Origin: Simmondsia chinensis
Taxonomy: Eukaryota > Streptophyta > Magnoliopsida > Caryophyllales > Simmondsiaceae
Reading direction: 5' to 3'
DNA length: 64,000 nucleotides
Assembly (NCBI GenBank): GCA_018398585.1
Contig: JAGTTD010000012.1
Coordinates: 24,375,036 to 24,439,035, forward strand
Both the position numbers and the translations under genes were made by a program. Below the pieces are notes generated by a model that saw only the letters and a program-made list of their open reading frames with translations, did no database searches and was not told where the DNA came from. Positions 1-12,300 of this stretch are shown here, in pieces. The first letter of the stretch is position 1. Each line of letters opens with the position of its first letter.

Positions 1-1146
1 ACTCGTAGTAGGCTTGAGGCTCGGCTCGAGCTTGCCAAGCCTGAAAGACACAGGCTTGAGCTCGGCTCGCCAAAAGCTCGGGCTCGGCTCAAGCTCGGTT
101 CAAGGCTTGGCTCAATTCAAGGCTTGCCAAGCCTGTTCTCTTTTTTTTTTTTTTTTTTTTGAACTCTGTAACTAGACCTGTTGGTTTCATACTTCATTGC
201 ATATTATTAAAAAAAATCTTAGGAAATAAGATAATCAAAAAGCCATCCAAAAATAAAGCAAAAAAAAAAAAGAAAAAAAGAAAGAAAAAATAGTTTTTAA
301 GAGCCATAAAATGGCATACAAAGTCACAAACAAGTACAACAAAGTTGAATGAATTACAAAGTCACAAACGGAATAATAAGTCTATGTCTATAAGATGCAT
401 ATTAAATTACAAACATTTGAAATTCCAACTACATGAAATCAACATGAAATTCCAACAAAGCAAAATAAAACCAAGCTTAAAATAAACAAAATGAAAATTA
501 AAACAATTACCCAAGTAACTCAATAATATACTAGAAGAAAAAGAAATTAAACAAAAATTAGGGATTTACCCAAAAAGAAAATGAGCTATTGTGTGGCCCG
601 TATGTCGGTTGGTGGCTAGGGAAGTCCGTCGGTGGCTCGTGGTGGCGTGGCTAGGGCAGTCCGTCGGTGGCTCGTCATGGCGTGGTGGCTTGTGGTGGCG
701 TGGTGGCTCGTGGTGTGGTGTGGTGTGGTGTGGTGTGGCGTAGGGTTAGGTTAAGGAGAAGGGGAGAGAGAGTGAGGGAGGAGGGGAGACGTGAAAAGGG
801 GAGGAGAAGAGGGAAAAAAAAAGGGGGTGGGGTGTATTATATTATTTGTCATATAAATTATAATATAAATAAAATAAAATAAAAATACATACGTTATTTA
901 TTTGGAGATCAGTTGGTTAAGAATCTCATTTGTAATATGTGAAGTCTTGGTTTGAATCCTACCATCCACTATAAGTCATTTTTTTTTTTTAAACAAGCCT
1001 GTTAGGCTCGCGAGCCTGGCAATCCCGAGCCTTGGAGGCTCGCGGCTCGGCTCGGGCTTGGGCTTATGGTGAGCCGAGCTTTTCGAGCTCCCGCCGAGCT
1101 GGCCCGCGAGCCCTTGCCAAGCCGGCTTGGCTCACAAACACCCCTA
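1..1146. mobile_element. hAT-like non-autonomous DNA element, left end outside window
   Basis: The right end reads CTCACAAACACCCCTA (1131-1146), the typical end of plant hAT-type elements whose ends begin TAGGGGTGTTTG. Both subterminal zones (1-135 and 1000-1130) are packed with GGCTCGGCTCG-type words in both orientations, as expected for hAT subterminal repeats. The interior holds a poly-T run (139-158), A-rich DNA, a G-rich GGTGGCTCGTGGTGG minisatellite (about 600-735) and a tRNA-like B box near 945. It interrupts the minus-strand gag relic that continues at 1147. No transposase is visible. The left end and first target duplication lie outside the window, so the 8-bp duplication cannot be checked. 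Confidence 0.65.
590..740. repeat. G-rich minisatellite inside the hAT-like element
   Basis: Irregular tandem copies of GTGGTGGCTCGTGGTGGCGT run through this stretch and end in a GTGTGGTGTGGT run. A 71-codon reading frame over it (667-882) is only a product of the repeat and is not called as a gene. Confidence 0.7.
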
Positions 1147-2398
1147 TGTTGACCCATCTAAAGCCTGGCAATGTACATCTGCTCCCATTACAATCAAATG
1201 TGGGAACGGTCGTTGCCCCACATATGCTGGGTAATACGCCCCCGATCATTCTAGCCATTTGTTTGGTTGGCCATGAAGTATGTTTCAGCAGATACTTAAT
1301 TATGTCGCATGTCTGAGGGCACGCCTACATTGACAGGTTATTGGGCCATTCTTACCTGATCCATCCCCAAGGTTTGATATTGAGGACGAGGGAAGTTAAC
1401 TTGGCCCCCAATCTCATACATGGAAAGAGGTCTAGAAGGAAGGGTTTAGTTCCCAAGATTGTGAACTTGTCCCTAGGCACCTATTCCGGGGCTCTGGCTA
1501 AGCCTCGAGGCAACCTCCCTAGCATGAGGAGAGTATGAACGATTTTACCTCCTTGTCTCAAGAACAAGCATGACTTGAATATTGGTATTGAGATCCCTCG
1601 AAACCAAAGAGCATCCTTGTTCAAAGGGCCTTCAAACCAAAGGATGCACTATCACCTCTATGGCCAAAATCCTAATAAGCAATAGCTGGGTTTCCCGTTC
1701 TTTCAGGGATTGTGTCGTCAACCTGAGTAAATGGCATCCATGAGCTTGAAGGAACATCACGAGGATATCCAATAGGAACTGAAGGAGGAGGAACATGCCT
1801 GAGTTTCCTAATATCCTCTCTAACGGCTTGGACTAAGCCATTATTATTCTCAGCTTACCTGACTAAGATAGGCTCGACTTCAACTACTGTCTGCCTTGCC
1901 ACATCCTTAGCTATGAAGTAGCAGCAGATGACGGGGTTGAGCTCATCTCACCCAAGATCTGTCAGTTTCTCTATGAAACCTTTCATTCATTGAGGTCCCA
2001 ATGTCATCGATTATAGCTCCCATTACGGCAGAGTTTTCATGTTAAGCCGCTGCAATGCGCTCTGTTTCAGCATGTTGCTTTTCATAGACCTCTTTCATGG
2101 CTTGTCCAATCCTATGATCAAATATTTCCATATGAAATTTAAGCATGGTCATAAAACTCTTGCGAGAATAGTCATCAAAACCAATAGGCTCGTCTTTTGT
2201 GATGCCTTCAACACCCCCACTTTCATCACCGCGGTTGTGACTTGTCTCATCCCCTCGAGATACAGGATTTTATTTTAGAGGGTGCTCAAGTGGAGACCTT
2301 CTTAAGGCTAAGCCCTCATATTCCTTAGGTCCAAGAGCACTAGATCTCCTTGTTCTGACCATTGGTGAGTGGTTAGAAATTATATTTTGATAATCCAT
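1147..2398 (-). pseudogene. Tat-lineage Ty3/gypsy gag relic
   Basis: Read on the minus strand from the ATG at 2398, the product starts MDYQNIISNHSPMVRTRRSS. This matches the start of the gag of the complete element at 37580 on the plus strand (MDYQNVVSNHSPMVRTRRSS). Later blocks (MLKFHMEIFDHRIGQAM, NERFHRETDR) also align with that gag. Stops and shifts break the frame, so it is dead. Upstream in the minus direction, at about 2435-2455, lies a primer-binding-like GGCGACTGCAGTGGG next to the LTR at 2459-3823. The low-coordinate side is cut by the hAT-like element ending at 1146. Confidence 0.75.
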
Positions 2399-2458
2399 GG
2401 TGGGGTTAAAGATGGTTAAGTCTTATGTTAAGCCACCCACTGCAGTCGCCAAAAAGGG

Positions 2459-3823
2459 TATTTGCTCTTTTGATTGCTACGTGTGTGAATGTGGTCGCCA
2501 TAGATACAAATCAAACAAACTTGCAAACTGGGACTCACCGCGACTAGGGAGCGAGCCCAAATTCTAGACCGCACGTCTTTCACCTTAACCACTCACCTTT
2601 TCGAAGAAAAAGGATGGCGCTTTTGGTGAATCTGACTTCAGTTTGCAATTAATACATGGATTCTACTTATGCTTCAATTAAGGGGACTTTTGTATTTTTT
2701 GTGAATTTTTGTATATATAAGTTTGCCAGAAAAGCAAAAGGATATGGGCCTAACTCAAGTGGCAGTTACAGTGATGAAGCAAGGCTCACAGACACCTTTT
2801 CTTGTACACTTAAAATTCAGAAACTTGAGTGAAAACAAACTTAAGAGCCCAGCAGTCCACTTATAAGCCCGAGTCGGTCAGATTTTTAGGCTTGGCACTC
2901 TTGCCCTGGAATAACTCGAATAAGTTAAAGTCTGACAAGATTAAGATGGAGTAAACCATATCTGGGTTACTGGATGAGGACCAACACAATCAAGGTCAAG
3001 CATTGGCCGTCAAAGCCCTTTAAATCAAAGTTCACCTGACTTATTAATCAATGACCCTAATGTTAAGACCAATTTAATCAAGGTCAAGCCTTGGCCATTA
3101 AAGCCTTAAACTAACACCTTAATTATAGCGACAAATTAAAATAGGAAGTTCATACCTAAAACCCGAAGACCTGTATTACTCTGATGAAAGCAAATCTAGC
3201 AAAGTTCTATGCTACATTAAGTTATGTTAAGTTATGCTACTCCTAGGTAAAAAGCACAAGTTTACTGTGAAGGAACTTGAAAAAGTTTGTATGAGTGGTG
3301 CTGGACAATTTACAACTACAATAGTGTCTCTTATTTATAAAAAATAGAAATAACTGCTGCATCCTAATTCTCCAATATTTTCTTTCCACTTTTGCCTCAG
3401 GGCTCCTTTGGCGTGCTGAATAGGCAGTGAACATGCCCTGAATTGGTGGCCTCAAGCATTTTATGGAAGCCCACATCCATATTTTATGCTGGAGTTTCTC
3501 TAAAGGCCCCACGTTCTATTGGATAGGCTTGAGGCTCACATATCTGAAATTGCGCTCCAAGTGACTACCTCGAGCTCTAGAACTGTCTGTCTCGCAGCCT
3601 TCGGGAAAGTCCCTTAAGCACGAGCTCCTTTTACCTCTCAACCACTTTAAGTGTCTGATACCTTTAAAAGGGTTTTAAACTCCTCAAGAAACTGGGCTTG
3701 AGACGTCGTTATTCTAATATCTAAAGGCATTATATCCCTCGAGGATGGCCTCACATGATAAATGTGTCATGGTTTGTTCGAAAATGATGTCTTCCCAACT
3801 CCGTCGAGTTTGGGTTGTAAACA
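2459..3823 (-). mobile_element. LTR of Tat-lineage gypsy element (copy A)
   Basis: The minus strand begins TGTTTACAACCC (from 3823) and ends GAGCAAATA (2459). It is homologous over its length to the LTRs at 34200-35495, 36127-37520 and 54798-56182. A purine tract AAAAGGAGGGCATT lies just before its start (3824-3837), which marks a 3' LTR. A primer-binding-like motif plus gag lie just after its end, which marks a 5' LTR. One LTR therefore serves both roles. The final dinucleotide is TA rather than CA. A TATA-like TTATTTATAAA is present near 3328-3340. Confidence 0.8.
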
Positions 3824-4119
3824 AATGCCCTCCTTTTAGCCATTGGTAATTTTGTATTTCCAACAGGTAAAAAATATGCTTGATTTGACCTCCAACAACT
3901 ACAGAGAGCTCGAGAGAACACTGTTTGAATTTCACCTTTCTTCGTTCCCACATATCTATAAATAAGCGCATGACACTTTGTTCCAAAATGGCGTTGTCCC
4001 AACTCCCTCAAGTTTGGGGTGTAAACAAATATATCCCCTAAAATCGATAGGCTAGTAGACTCAATAGCAAGCAGCAAGCTATTTAGTTTCATGGATGCTT
4101 TTTCTTGATATCACCAAAT
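3824..4119 (-). mobile_element. 3'-end remnant of Tat gypsy element with a truncated second LTR start
   Basis: On the minus strand, 4027-3977 repeats the first ~50 bases of the Tat LTR (TGTTTACACCCC onward). It then jumps directly to sequence homologous to the pre-purine-tract region of copy B (the TGTCAT...TGTGGGAA block near 3970-3940) and reaches the purine tract at 3824. Almost a whole element is therefore missing between the two LTR starts. Reading frames of 90-113 codons on this stretch are LTR shadows. Sequence 4028-4119 is unassigned. Confidence 0.55.
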
Positions 4120-5570
4120 ATGGATGCACCCAGCAGACGAAGAAAAGATGTCATTCAAAACAACGGAGGTAACATATTGTTCTAAAGTCATGCCATTTAA
4201 AAAATGCTAGAGCAACTTATCAGCATTTAGTCCCAATAAGGAAGTGTGTGTTGACGACATGATAGTCAAATCCCGCAAAGAGAGCAAGCATGTAGAAGAT
4301 TTGAGGGAGGCTTTTGAGGCCCTTAAGAAATATTGAATGAAGTTAAATCCAGCGAAATGCTCGTTTGGAATACCTTAAAAAAAATTTTGGTGTTCATTGT
4401 AAGTTCGTGAGGAATCGAGGCTAATCCAGGAAATATCCATGCCATTTTAGAAATGGGAGTCCCAAAAACTTGGAAAGATATGCAAAAACTCACCAAAAGT
4501 ATCACTTCCCTCAACCGGTTCATTAGTTGCTCAGCAGAAAAGACCCTTCCTCCTTCAAGGTGCTAAGGGCGAAACAACCTTTTTGTTGGAGTGAAGAGTG
4601 CGACTGTACACCTACCAACCATCACTAAACCTGAGCATGATGAGATGTTGCACCAGTACCTCGCCGCATAGTGTGGTTTTAGTTGTCGAACATGATGGGT
4701 AGCAAGCTCCGGTGTACTTCGTAAGCCAGGTCCTCAAAGATGTAGAAGTACGGTACCCAAATGTAGAAAAGGCAGTATTGGCACTAGTCATGGTCGCCTC
4801 CAAGCTGAGTCCTTACTTCCAAGCCCACTCCATAGCTATTCTGACCAATCTGATGGTAAAGAAGTTACTGCTAAAATTGGACTGTTCAAGAAGGATGCTA
4901 TCTTGGACAATGGAGCTTTCGGAGAATGATATTCGCTATCAACCTCGACAGGCTATCAAAGCTCAGGCTCTTGCAAATTTCTTTATTAAATGCAATCTTG
5001 ATCTTAACGTAAGCGGCTATCCGGTGGCAATGGGAGAAGAATTCTTGTGGAAGGTGTTCATTGACGGCTCTGCTCACCAAGAAGGGGGTGAAGTCGGGAT
5101 AGACATCGTTAACCCAGAAGGACAGTAGGCTGAGTACACCATCAAGCTGAATTTCGAGGCAACCAGTAATAAGACTGAGTATGAAGCCTTGCTTCACGGA
5201 ATTGACTTTGCCAGAGCAGCTGGAGCGCAGCGCATTACTGCTCTAAGTGACTTAGAACTAATAGTAAAGCAAGTCTTGAAAATGTAGAAGGCTAAAGAAC
5301 CACATTTATCTCAATATTTGAGTCTAGTTCAAAGTAAAGTGGCTAAGTTGGAATACTTCACGATACAAGTTATTTCCCGAGATGATAACAGGCGAACAGG
5401 TGAGCTTAGTCATTATGCTAGTTCAAAAAAAATTTTAAGAAACCAAGAAAGGCATATTAACCTTCGGGAAATTCATGCCAAATACCTTGAAAGGTATGAG
5501 TCAAAAAGCGTGATGCAAGTACAAAATGGAAAGAGTTGGACGAGTACCCTTATCTCCTGAGAATCCCACA
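4120..5570 (+). pseudogene. Tat/Athila-type Ty3/gypsy pol relic (RT, RNase H, second RNase H)
   Basis: Plus-strand translation gives, in order, a reverse transcriptase tail with the VDDMIVKSRKESKHVEDL block near 4250 (the YVDD-box region) and MKLNPAKCSFG near 4340. A connection/RNase H region follows (VSQVLKDVEVRYPNVEKAVL, 4720-4780). Then comes a second, archaeal-type RNase H (FIDGSAHQEGGEVGI near 5060, then TEYEALLHGIDFARAAGA near 5180). A second RNase H is a known trait of the Tat lineage. Several stops and frame changes show it is dead. The longest clean stretch is 4712-5128 (138 codons). The rest of the element is not attached, so this is an isolated fragment. Confidence 0.75.
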
Positions 5571-5789
5571 ACTAGGTATGGAATAGGAATCAGTCCGGTT
5601 GCCAAAAGCCCTATTTCTTTAGAACGTTTTAGAAAAAGTATATCGGAAGAACTTCCCTAGTTGACCAACACATGGTGTACGATACAACTCTGGATTTCTA
5701 CTACAATCACTATTGAATCCTCATGGGGTGTGGCAATCCCTTGAGCATCTTCCTCAGTGAAACTTACATAATCCTAATTTCCTAGCAAC
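5571..5789. other. Unassigned spacer between two gypsy relics
   Basis: No convincing reading frame, RNA or repeat boundary was seen. Pol-like words flank it on both sides, so it is probably degraded retrotransposon. Confidence 0.4.
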
Positions 5790-7440
5790 TGCTCAACAAC
5801 ACCTTTACCATTAAAACATATCAGAAGAGCTTTAAATTCTTGTTGGAACAAAAGCTGAGCACCTACTTTCAACATTTTATGGCTTTCTAAGCTAATGGGC
5901 TTAAGTTATATCATAGATTACAAGAAGGGGAAAGAGAATATTGTGGCATATGCTCTTTCAAGAATCCCTAGCAGCAAAGTCAAATGTATGATGCTGACCT
6001 CTATTGATAGTAACCTCTATGCCCTTATTCAGTTGTCTTGGCAAACGGTTACTCAGCTTAAGCAATTAATGCAACAGTTGCAGATAGATCCTCAAGCCAT
6101 CCAAAGTATACTTGCCTCCAGCAGCAACTAAAAAGAAATGTGAAGCTTGTGGTTGGAAACAACTCTAACTTGAAACATAAGATATTACAAGGGTTGCATA
6201 CATCTTCCAATGGTGGTCACTCGGGTAGGGATGCAACTTTGCAATGAGTTAATTCTCTCTTCTATTGGAAGGGCATATATTGAAGGCTGTCAAGGAGTTT
6301 TTGCAGCAATGTATCACATGTCAGGCTTGCAAGCATGAGATGTAGCCTATCCTGGGCTCATTCAACCCTTACCTATTCCAGATATGGTGTGGACTGATGT
6401 CTCTATGGATTTATAGAGGGCCTTCCCAAATCTTTTGGGAAAGATGTTATTTTTGTGGTGGTGGACAAGCTTAGCAAGGTAGCTCATTTTATGTCTCTCA
6501 CTCATCCTTACTCTGCCATTACAGTTGCTCAGGCTTACATGGACAACGTGTACAAGCTTCATGGTATCTCTAATTCCATTGTCAATGATAGAGATGCTAT
6601 ATTTCAAAGTGAGTTTTGGCAAGCTATGTTTTCCATTCAAGGAGTGGAGCTACTACTATCTATCTCATATCATCCTCAAACTCATGGCCAAACAGAAGTG
6701 GTCAATAGAAGATCGGAGACCTACTTGAGTTGTTTGTACAGCACGAATCCAACATATTGGGCAAAGTGGTTACCCTTGGCAGAGTGGTGTAATAATACCA
6801 CTTGCCATTCCTTTATATAAAAGACTCCCTATGAAGTTGTTTATGGACAACCACCACCATTGCATATTCCATATTCGCCTAGGGAGAGTCAAGTAGAGAC
6901 AGTGGGTAGAAGCTTATGTAAGAGGGAAGAGATGTTACACGTATTGAAGTTTCACTTAGACAGAGCTTAGAATAGAATGAAGCAAAAAGCATTTTGCACG
7001 TTATTTTCAAGTGGGAGATTGGGTATACCTCAAACTATACCCTTATAGGCAATTGTCCATGGCACAAAGAAGCAACCAGAAGCTTTCACCAAAATTCTTT
7101 AGCCCTTCCTAGATTTCTGCAGCAGTGGGGAAGGTAGCCTACAAGTTTTCTCTCCCTCCTACCAAAATTCATGACACTTTTCATGTATTGCAGCTTAAGC
7201 TTCATCATTGGCCACTCCCTTCGACTATTGTTCCCCTACCTCAACTTCAGGATGCCATCCCAGTCAAAGAACCTGAGGTCATTTTGGGGAAAAAAAAAAA
7301 AAAAGGATGGTGAGACGTGGTAACAAGGCTATAACAAAGGTTTTGGTACAATGGAAGGGATTACCAAGAGAGGATGCTACTTGGGAATTTCTCTTTGATT
7401 TACAACAAAAATTTCTTGCTTTTCACCTTTGAGGTCAAGG
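5790..7440 (+). pseudogene. Chromovirus-type Ty3/gypsy pol relic (RNase H, integrase, chromodomain)
   Basis: The RNase H tail is recognisable at 5895-6131 (IIDYKKGKENIVAYALSRIP). The integrase core lies at about 6380-6830, with VDKLSKVAHFMSL, the HGISNSIVNDRDAIF block carrying the second catalytic Asp, and YHPQTHGQTEVVNR carrying the catalytic Glu. The integrase C-terminal part is at 7125-7250 (GKVAYKFSLPP, HDTFHVLQLK). A chromodomain-like segment VLVQWKGLPREDATWE lies at 7340-7390. The chromodomain places it in the chromovirus branch. Multiple stops and shifts and an A-run at 7289-7302 break the frame. Confidence 0.85.
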
Positions 7441-7462
7441 GCGTTGTTGAGGAGGGGAGTAT

Positions 7463-7790
7463 TGATACCGTGCAAACTATTTTTGGTCACAAGCAGAACA
7501 CATGACTGCAATTGGATTGGATCTTTCTTGCTGATATTAATTCATAATTTTGTTACTAAAGGTTGTTAGGAGAATAAGTTAGGTAATATGGTTGTTACTT
7601 GCATTGGTTGGGGTATATAAACCAAGTAAATTGTACATTGCGAATCACATGAATTGGGTAATAAAGATTTTCTTTCTCCCTTGCGCTTCCTATTCAACTT
7701 CTCCTTCCCTATTTCTTGAATTGTTTTAGAATTGATAGAAAACCCTAAATTCCTTAAATTTTGATAAGTGGTACCAACTAAACTGCTATA
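7463..7790 (+). mobile_element. 3' LTR of the chromovirus relic
   Basis: It follows a purine tract GAGGAGGGGAGTAT (7449-7462) directly downstream of the chromodomain and starts TGATACCGTGCAAAC. A TATA-like GGTATATAAACC lies at about 7612-7623. The right edge is estimated; no clear CA end plus target duplication was found. Confidence 0.6.
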
Positions 7791-8840
7791 ATTATAAGTA
7801 TGAAGACTAATATATCAGAGAAAAATACAAAATATAAGGTATAATAAGAGATTAAAGTGGAATTCAAATATTACATATGATACTATGAAAACTTCAAATG
7901 AACAATCAAGGATTAAAACGACAAAAGAAACTAAATTGAAATAAAGTGCAAATTCGGAAAAAGAGATATGCTAACATACTTTCATTCATGGATGATTCCA
8001 ATCAATTGTCCTAATGGTCTATTTATGTCAAGTGTTAGGGAAATAGTGAGGAAAAGTTTGAATAATGGAGGAATACTTTAAAATTTTCTAATTTACACTT
8101 GAAATGATTTTAAAATATTGAAATCTATAATATTTTATAAATATTATAATATTTTATGTAAATTTAAAATAAAATTAAAGTATTTACAATATTTTTTAAA
8201 CATTTAATATATTTTCAAAAATAATTTTCAAATATATAATGTATATATCTATATTTATGATATTTTTTAACTTTGTGAAAATGTTTTAAACAATTTAAAG
8301 TATATCTAAATATTCAATATATTTATTAAATATTTAAATATTTTATAAAATATTTAACATGTTTTCTAAATATTTGAATTATTTTTCAAATATTTTTTAA
8401 GATATTAAATATTTTAAATTAATTAAATATCTTCAAATATTTAAAATATTGTTTAAAACATATTTAATATTATTAAAAACTTATTAAATATTTTTACAAA
8501 TATATGAATCATTGTTTCTAAATATATAAAATATTTCTTAAAGTATTTACAAACTTTTAGATATTTAAAATATTTTAAATTTATTTTAAATATAAGTTCA
8601 ATATTTTATAAGTGTTTTTTTAAATGTCACATCACTAAAAATTAACAAATGTTAACAATGTCACATTAAGGTTGTCCTAGTTGATTCATTGCCTTGGATC
8701 AATTATGAATCGTAACAAAAGACAACCTTTTTTAGTCAATGTAGAATAATTTTATCTTTTATTATATAAATAGGACAAAAATTATTCTTGTCATAGCAAT
8801 TATATAATTTATAAAACTAGCTTGAGATTAACATATTCTT
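7791..8840. other. AT-rich spacer with degenerate AATATTT words
   Basis: No gene is seen. From about 8080 to 8640 the sequence is a very AT-rich, irregular array of AATATTTTA/TATTTAAA words, in the same style as the core of the MITE at 19730-20030. No clear terminal repeats could be fixed. Confidence 0.55.
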
Positions 8841-9047
8841 ATATATTTTATGTAATAGTCCCTTAGGGACATAGCCAAGTAATTGTATTCTCTGGCCGCC
8901 AACGGCATGAGTTGGGTTCAAATCCTACAATGCTCAATAATTGTTCCCCTTTAAGGGGAATTTATGGGGTTTATCCCCTCCCCCTATCCCTCCCTTTGTT
9001 CTTACCGTTGTAAAAAATTAAAATAAAAAAATATATTTTATGTAATA
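8841..9047 (+). mobile_element. tRNA-derived SINE with 17-bp target duplication
   Basis: A perfect 17-base direct repeat ATATATTTTATGTAATA flanks the insertion at 8841-8857 and 9031-9047. The body (8858-9030) has a B-box-like GGTTCAAATCC near 8916, an A-box-like segment near 8875, a pyrimidine-rich part and an A-rich tail, which together define a SINE. It ends 165 bases before the start codon at 9212, so it may lie in the promoter or 5' leader of that gene. The perfect duplication points to a fairly recent insertion. Confidence 0.85.
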
Positions 9048-9211
9048 TTATTTAGCATATTCTTGTGTTCGTTGCGCCCGCATTTGTGGGAGGGAACGGT
9101 GAAACTCTCATGCACCCAAAAACCATAACTTCTGTCCCTTCAACCACGTAGTCATTTTCAATTTTGTTGTATTTTAAGAAGAAAGAGAGAAAAGAGAATG
9201 CAAAAGGGGAG

Positions 9212-9303
9212 ATGGGTTCTTCAACCAGACTGGCCAACATTGTATCTTGCATTGCTTCCCGCGTTTTCTTCCTCATTATCATCCTCCAGATCCCTCTTTT
9301 TCG
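9212..9303 (+). CDS. Exon 1 of the unknown membrane-protein gene
   Basis: It encodes the start MGSSTRLANIVSCIASRVFF and the first hydrophobic segment and ends at the donor CG|GTATCT. Without splicing the frame stops seven codons later. Confidence 0.75.
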
Positions 9304-12300
9304 GTATCTTCCTTCTTTTTGTTGAATCTTGTCTTCTATTATCAAGTGGGTTCTGATTGTTAATGGGCCCCTCGTATTCTTAATTTTGTTTAAATTGGTT
9401 TCACGTCTTTTCTTTGCTCAAATTGGTCCCGGAGTGAACATAACACCAAACAAGTACTTGGGGCGCCTAAATATTATGGTTATCATTTTTGAAGTATCAA
9501 TTGTTAATAGTAACAAATTTTATGATTTAATTGTTAGAATTTGTTGTATTAATTTTATATTGCAATGTTATGATGGCCCCATTTGTAACTTTCACTTTAG
9601 CCCTGAAAATATCAAGGCCGACCCTATTAGTCCCCTAATATTTTATAACTTTGCTCAAATTTATCTCTCATAGTTTCTTTTGTTCAAGTGATCTTTAATA
9701 TTTTATTCTATGACCTAGCCCTCATCTTTTTGAGTTTCACCTTATTTTAGTTATAATATGGGGAACTAAGTTTGTTATAGGATAAAATTTTAGAAATTAT
9801 TTTAAACAAAATAAAAGATAAAGAATTAATTTGAACAAAATTAGGGACTATCTGAATAAAAGCAAAGATGAATGGAGTAAATAACTCACTTGTTAATTTC
9901 TGTTGGTTTATTGAGATTCTTAGTGGTAATTCAACATTGCTGTTCTGTGTAGGTATTGAAAACTATCTTCAATTTGTGTATTGTTGGTGAACAGTGAACC
10001 TGTTTATGACATGTCGATTTGTCATGAATTAATTAAAATTTTTAGTGGTAATTCATCGGTGTTGTTCTGTGTTCGTTGAATTTCCAATTCAAATTCTCCT
10101 ACCATTGATGGAATTTGGAGATTATCTTCGGTTTGCTGCTATTGATTTATTTTACAGGGACAAACTTTTTAATTCCTTTTAGGATTCTTGGGGTGATTGT
10201 GATTTGGTAAGTGTTAGAATATAAATCAGCGCTAGGCCTTCGCTTAACAATTTAATCTTTTGGGGTTGTCAATTACATGACATGGTATTGGAGACTCTTT
10301 GATTGACATTTAAAAGGTTTGAAGTCAGAATCTCAATAGTATGCATTTTTTATATTCATATAACTTCAAGAAAAGACGCAAGTAGGCATGTACAAAGATT
10401 AATGCTTCAAGCACAATTGGAGTTTGCCTAAGGGGACCTGTTAATTCATAAAATTGTTCGTAGGCCATAAAATGTTGAGCTTTTGGAATAATTGGCTCTT
10501 GATAATAAGGGAAAGAATGATGATAGTAGATTTGGTAACCAGGTTAGTACATTCAATCTTGTTAGCATATTAGCTTCTACTCCAATGCAATGGCAATTTA
10601 TGTCAGTAGATGGAACAAATTTGATCGCTTTTATGTGTTTGAATTTAAGTAAATGCATTGTACCTTGGCATACCAACACGGTTAAATCTAGAAGAGTAGC
10701 TAGATCACCTTCTTCGAAGCTTAATTAGGGTTGATCGTAGAAATTAAAAAGGCAATAGAATACGAATTGAGAAGGAAATGGAAGAAAATAGTTAGAGGAG
10801 TGAGAGGCTTCATTTCCATAACTATCATACAATCCTACTACTTAATTTATATTAGAGCATTGTACAAAGAAAAAAAAAAAAAAGGAAAGGAAAATAGCAT
10901 GATGTAACAAGATGTTCCCTATCTCTACGTTGCTATTTAGTTTCACCATATTTGGTTGTACGGGATGCATTTATTCAAGGCTTTGTTTTTCTGAACCCCA
11001 AAAAAAAAAAAAAAAAAAAAAATTTGGTCAAAAAAAGAAGAAAAGCAAGAATATCTTGGTTGCTATTTACTTCAACATATCCTATAAGCCCACATGTATG
11101 GCCCTCGCATTTTAACATATTGATGCCATAATTGTTAGATGATCAGTGTCAAAGATTCTTAGGCTGGAGGTCCCCAGAAACAGCCTCTCTTGAGGGTAAT
11201 ACCCTAAGGCTACGTACATCCCCCCTCCCCCTAAAAAAAAAAAAAAGACCTTGCTCAGACGGGAGCCTGTAAGGTACTCAGTTTGTTATTGTTGTTGTGA
11301 TCAGTGTCAATGAGTATCTTAATCCCAGTGGCCGATAAAACTTTTAGGGAGAAAGCCTCAGATTACTTTCCCATACACTATAATTTTTGTCTTCACTTGC
11401 TTTATTTAACTATAGTTAGTTACTCGATATAGTATCTGATTCTAAACCTCGTTGATTTGAGGTTTAATTTCAAATTTATTAACCTTTACTTTTAAGACTG
11501 ATCAACTTATATAAGATATGAAGTGGGCTTATACATTATCTGAGAGTAAAGCTTGGACCAAAACTCAATTGGGGGCAACTAGTCAGAATAATTATTTTCT
11601 TATGGGAACACGACACTGATTTTATGCATTAGTAGTAAACAGTTAGTTCTCACAATTAGATGTATTCTAGTAATTACAGCATGGACAATTGACCATGTTC
11701 CTTTGTACGTGGATCTACCACTGGTACTATCTAAGCTCAAAATCAATCGCCACTCGCATGAAAGGGTATACTGAAATATAAAACCATTTATGAAACTTCA
11801 TCTAACAGTTTAAGCTTCCAATATTTAGTTCCTTGACAAAAATGTCGCTCCTTTGATTTTTTAGGGTCCCTTGTAGATCTGGGATCTGCACAACCCCAGT
11901 TCAAGTGACATCCTCCCAACTGATTGCGAGCGAAATTCTTCCTGAGGCGCTTGTAAAAGCCCTCTTATATCCAGGTGCTGCGGCCGATGCTGTTGTCAAG
12001 AAAACCAACATTGCCAATTCTAGTGAACTTTTAGAGGTTTATAATCTGACAAACGTCAAGCACGCCTCTGTTGTGACCGATATCAAGCATTTAGAGGTCT
12101 TAATCTTTTACCTCTTGTTTTGTTTTTTCTTCTCAGCTCACCTTGCATTTTTCCCCACTATATTTGGAACCAAATTGTAGTTGACGTTCAAAAAAAAAAT
12201 TGCGGTTGACGGTCACCTCATGGTATTGCTAGTTTTTCTTATCAAATACAAGTTGCTCTTAATAATAGCTATACAATCATTAAGTAATGTTCTTTATCTA

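Larger units (their letters stand above)
9304..11864 (+). other. Intron 1 of the unknown membrane-protein gene
   Basis: This 2.56-kb intron runs from GTATCT to TTTTTTAG. Visible contents are a tRNA-like or retroposon remnant near 10205-10350, A-runs near 10870 and 11000, and a complete TTG-tailed retroposon at 11153-11297. Short reading frames inside (for example 9329-9673 and 10492-10728) show no recognisable motif. Confidence 0.7.

Noticed and set aside
667..882. 71-codon Val/Gly/Arg-rich reading frame
   Set aside because: It is a translation of a GTGGTG-type minisatellite inside a DNA element, with no promoter or family signal.
3714..4092. Two overlapping 90-113-codon minus-strand frames
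   Set aside because: They lie across LTR and pre-LTR sequence of a Tat element and are not conserved in the other LTR copies.
8858..9030. tRNA gene
   Set aside because: A B box is present, but no full cloverleaf. The target duplication and A-rich tail make it a SINE.
9329..9673. 114-codon frame starting near the end of exon 1
   Set aside because: It lies in intron 1 of the membrane-protein gene. It has no recognisable motif and is explained by AT-rich sequence.
11905..12180. 91-codon stand-alone gene
   Set aside because: Its first 64 codons are exon 2 of the membrane-protein gene; the rest is read-through into intron 2.
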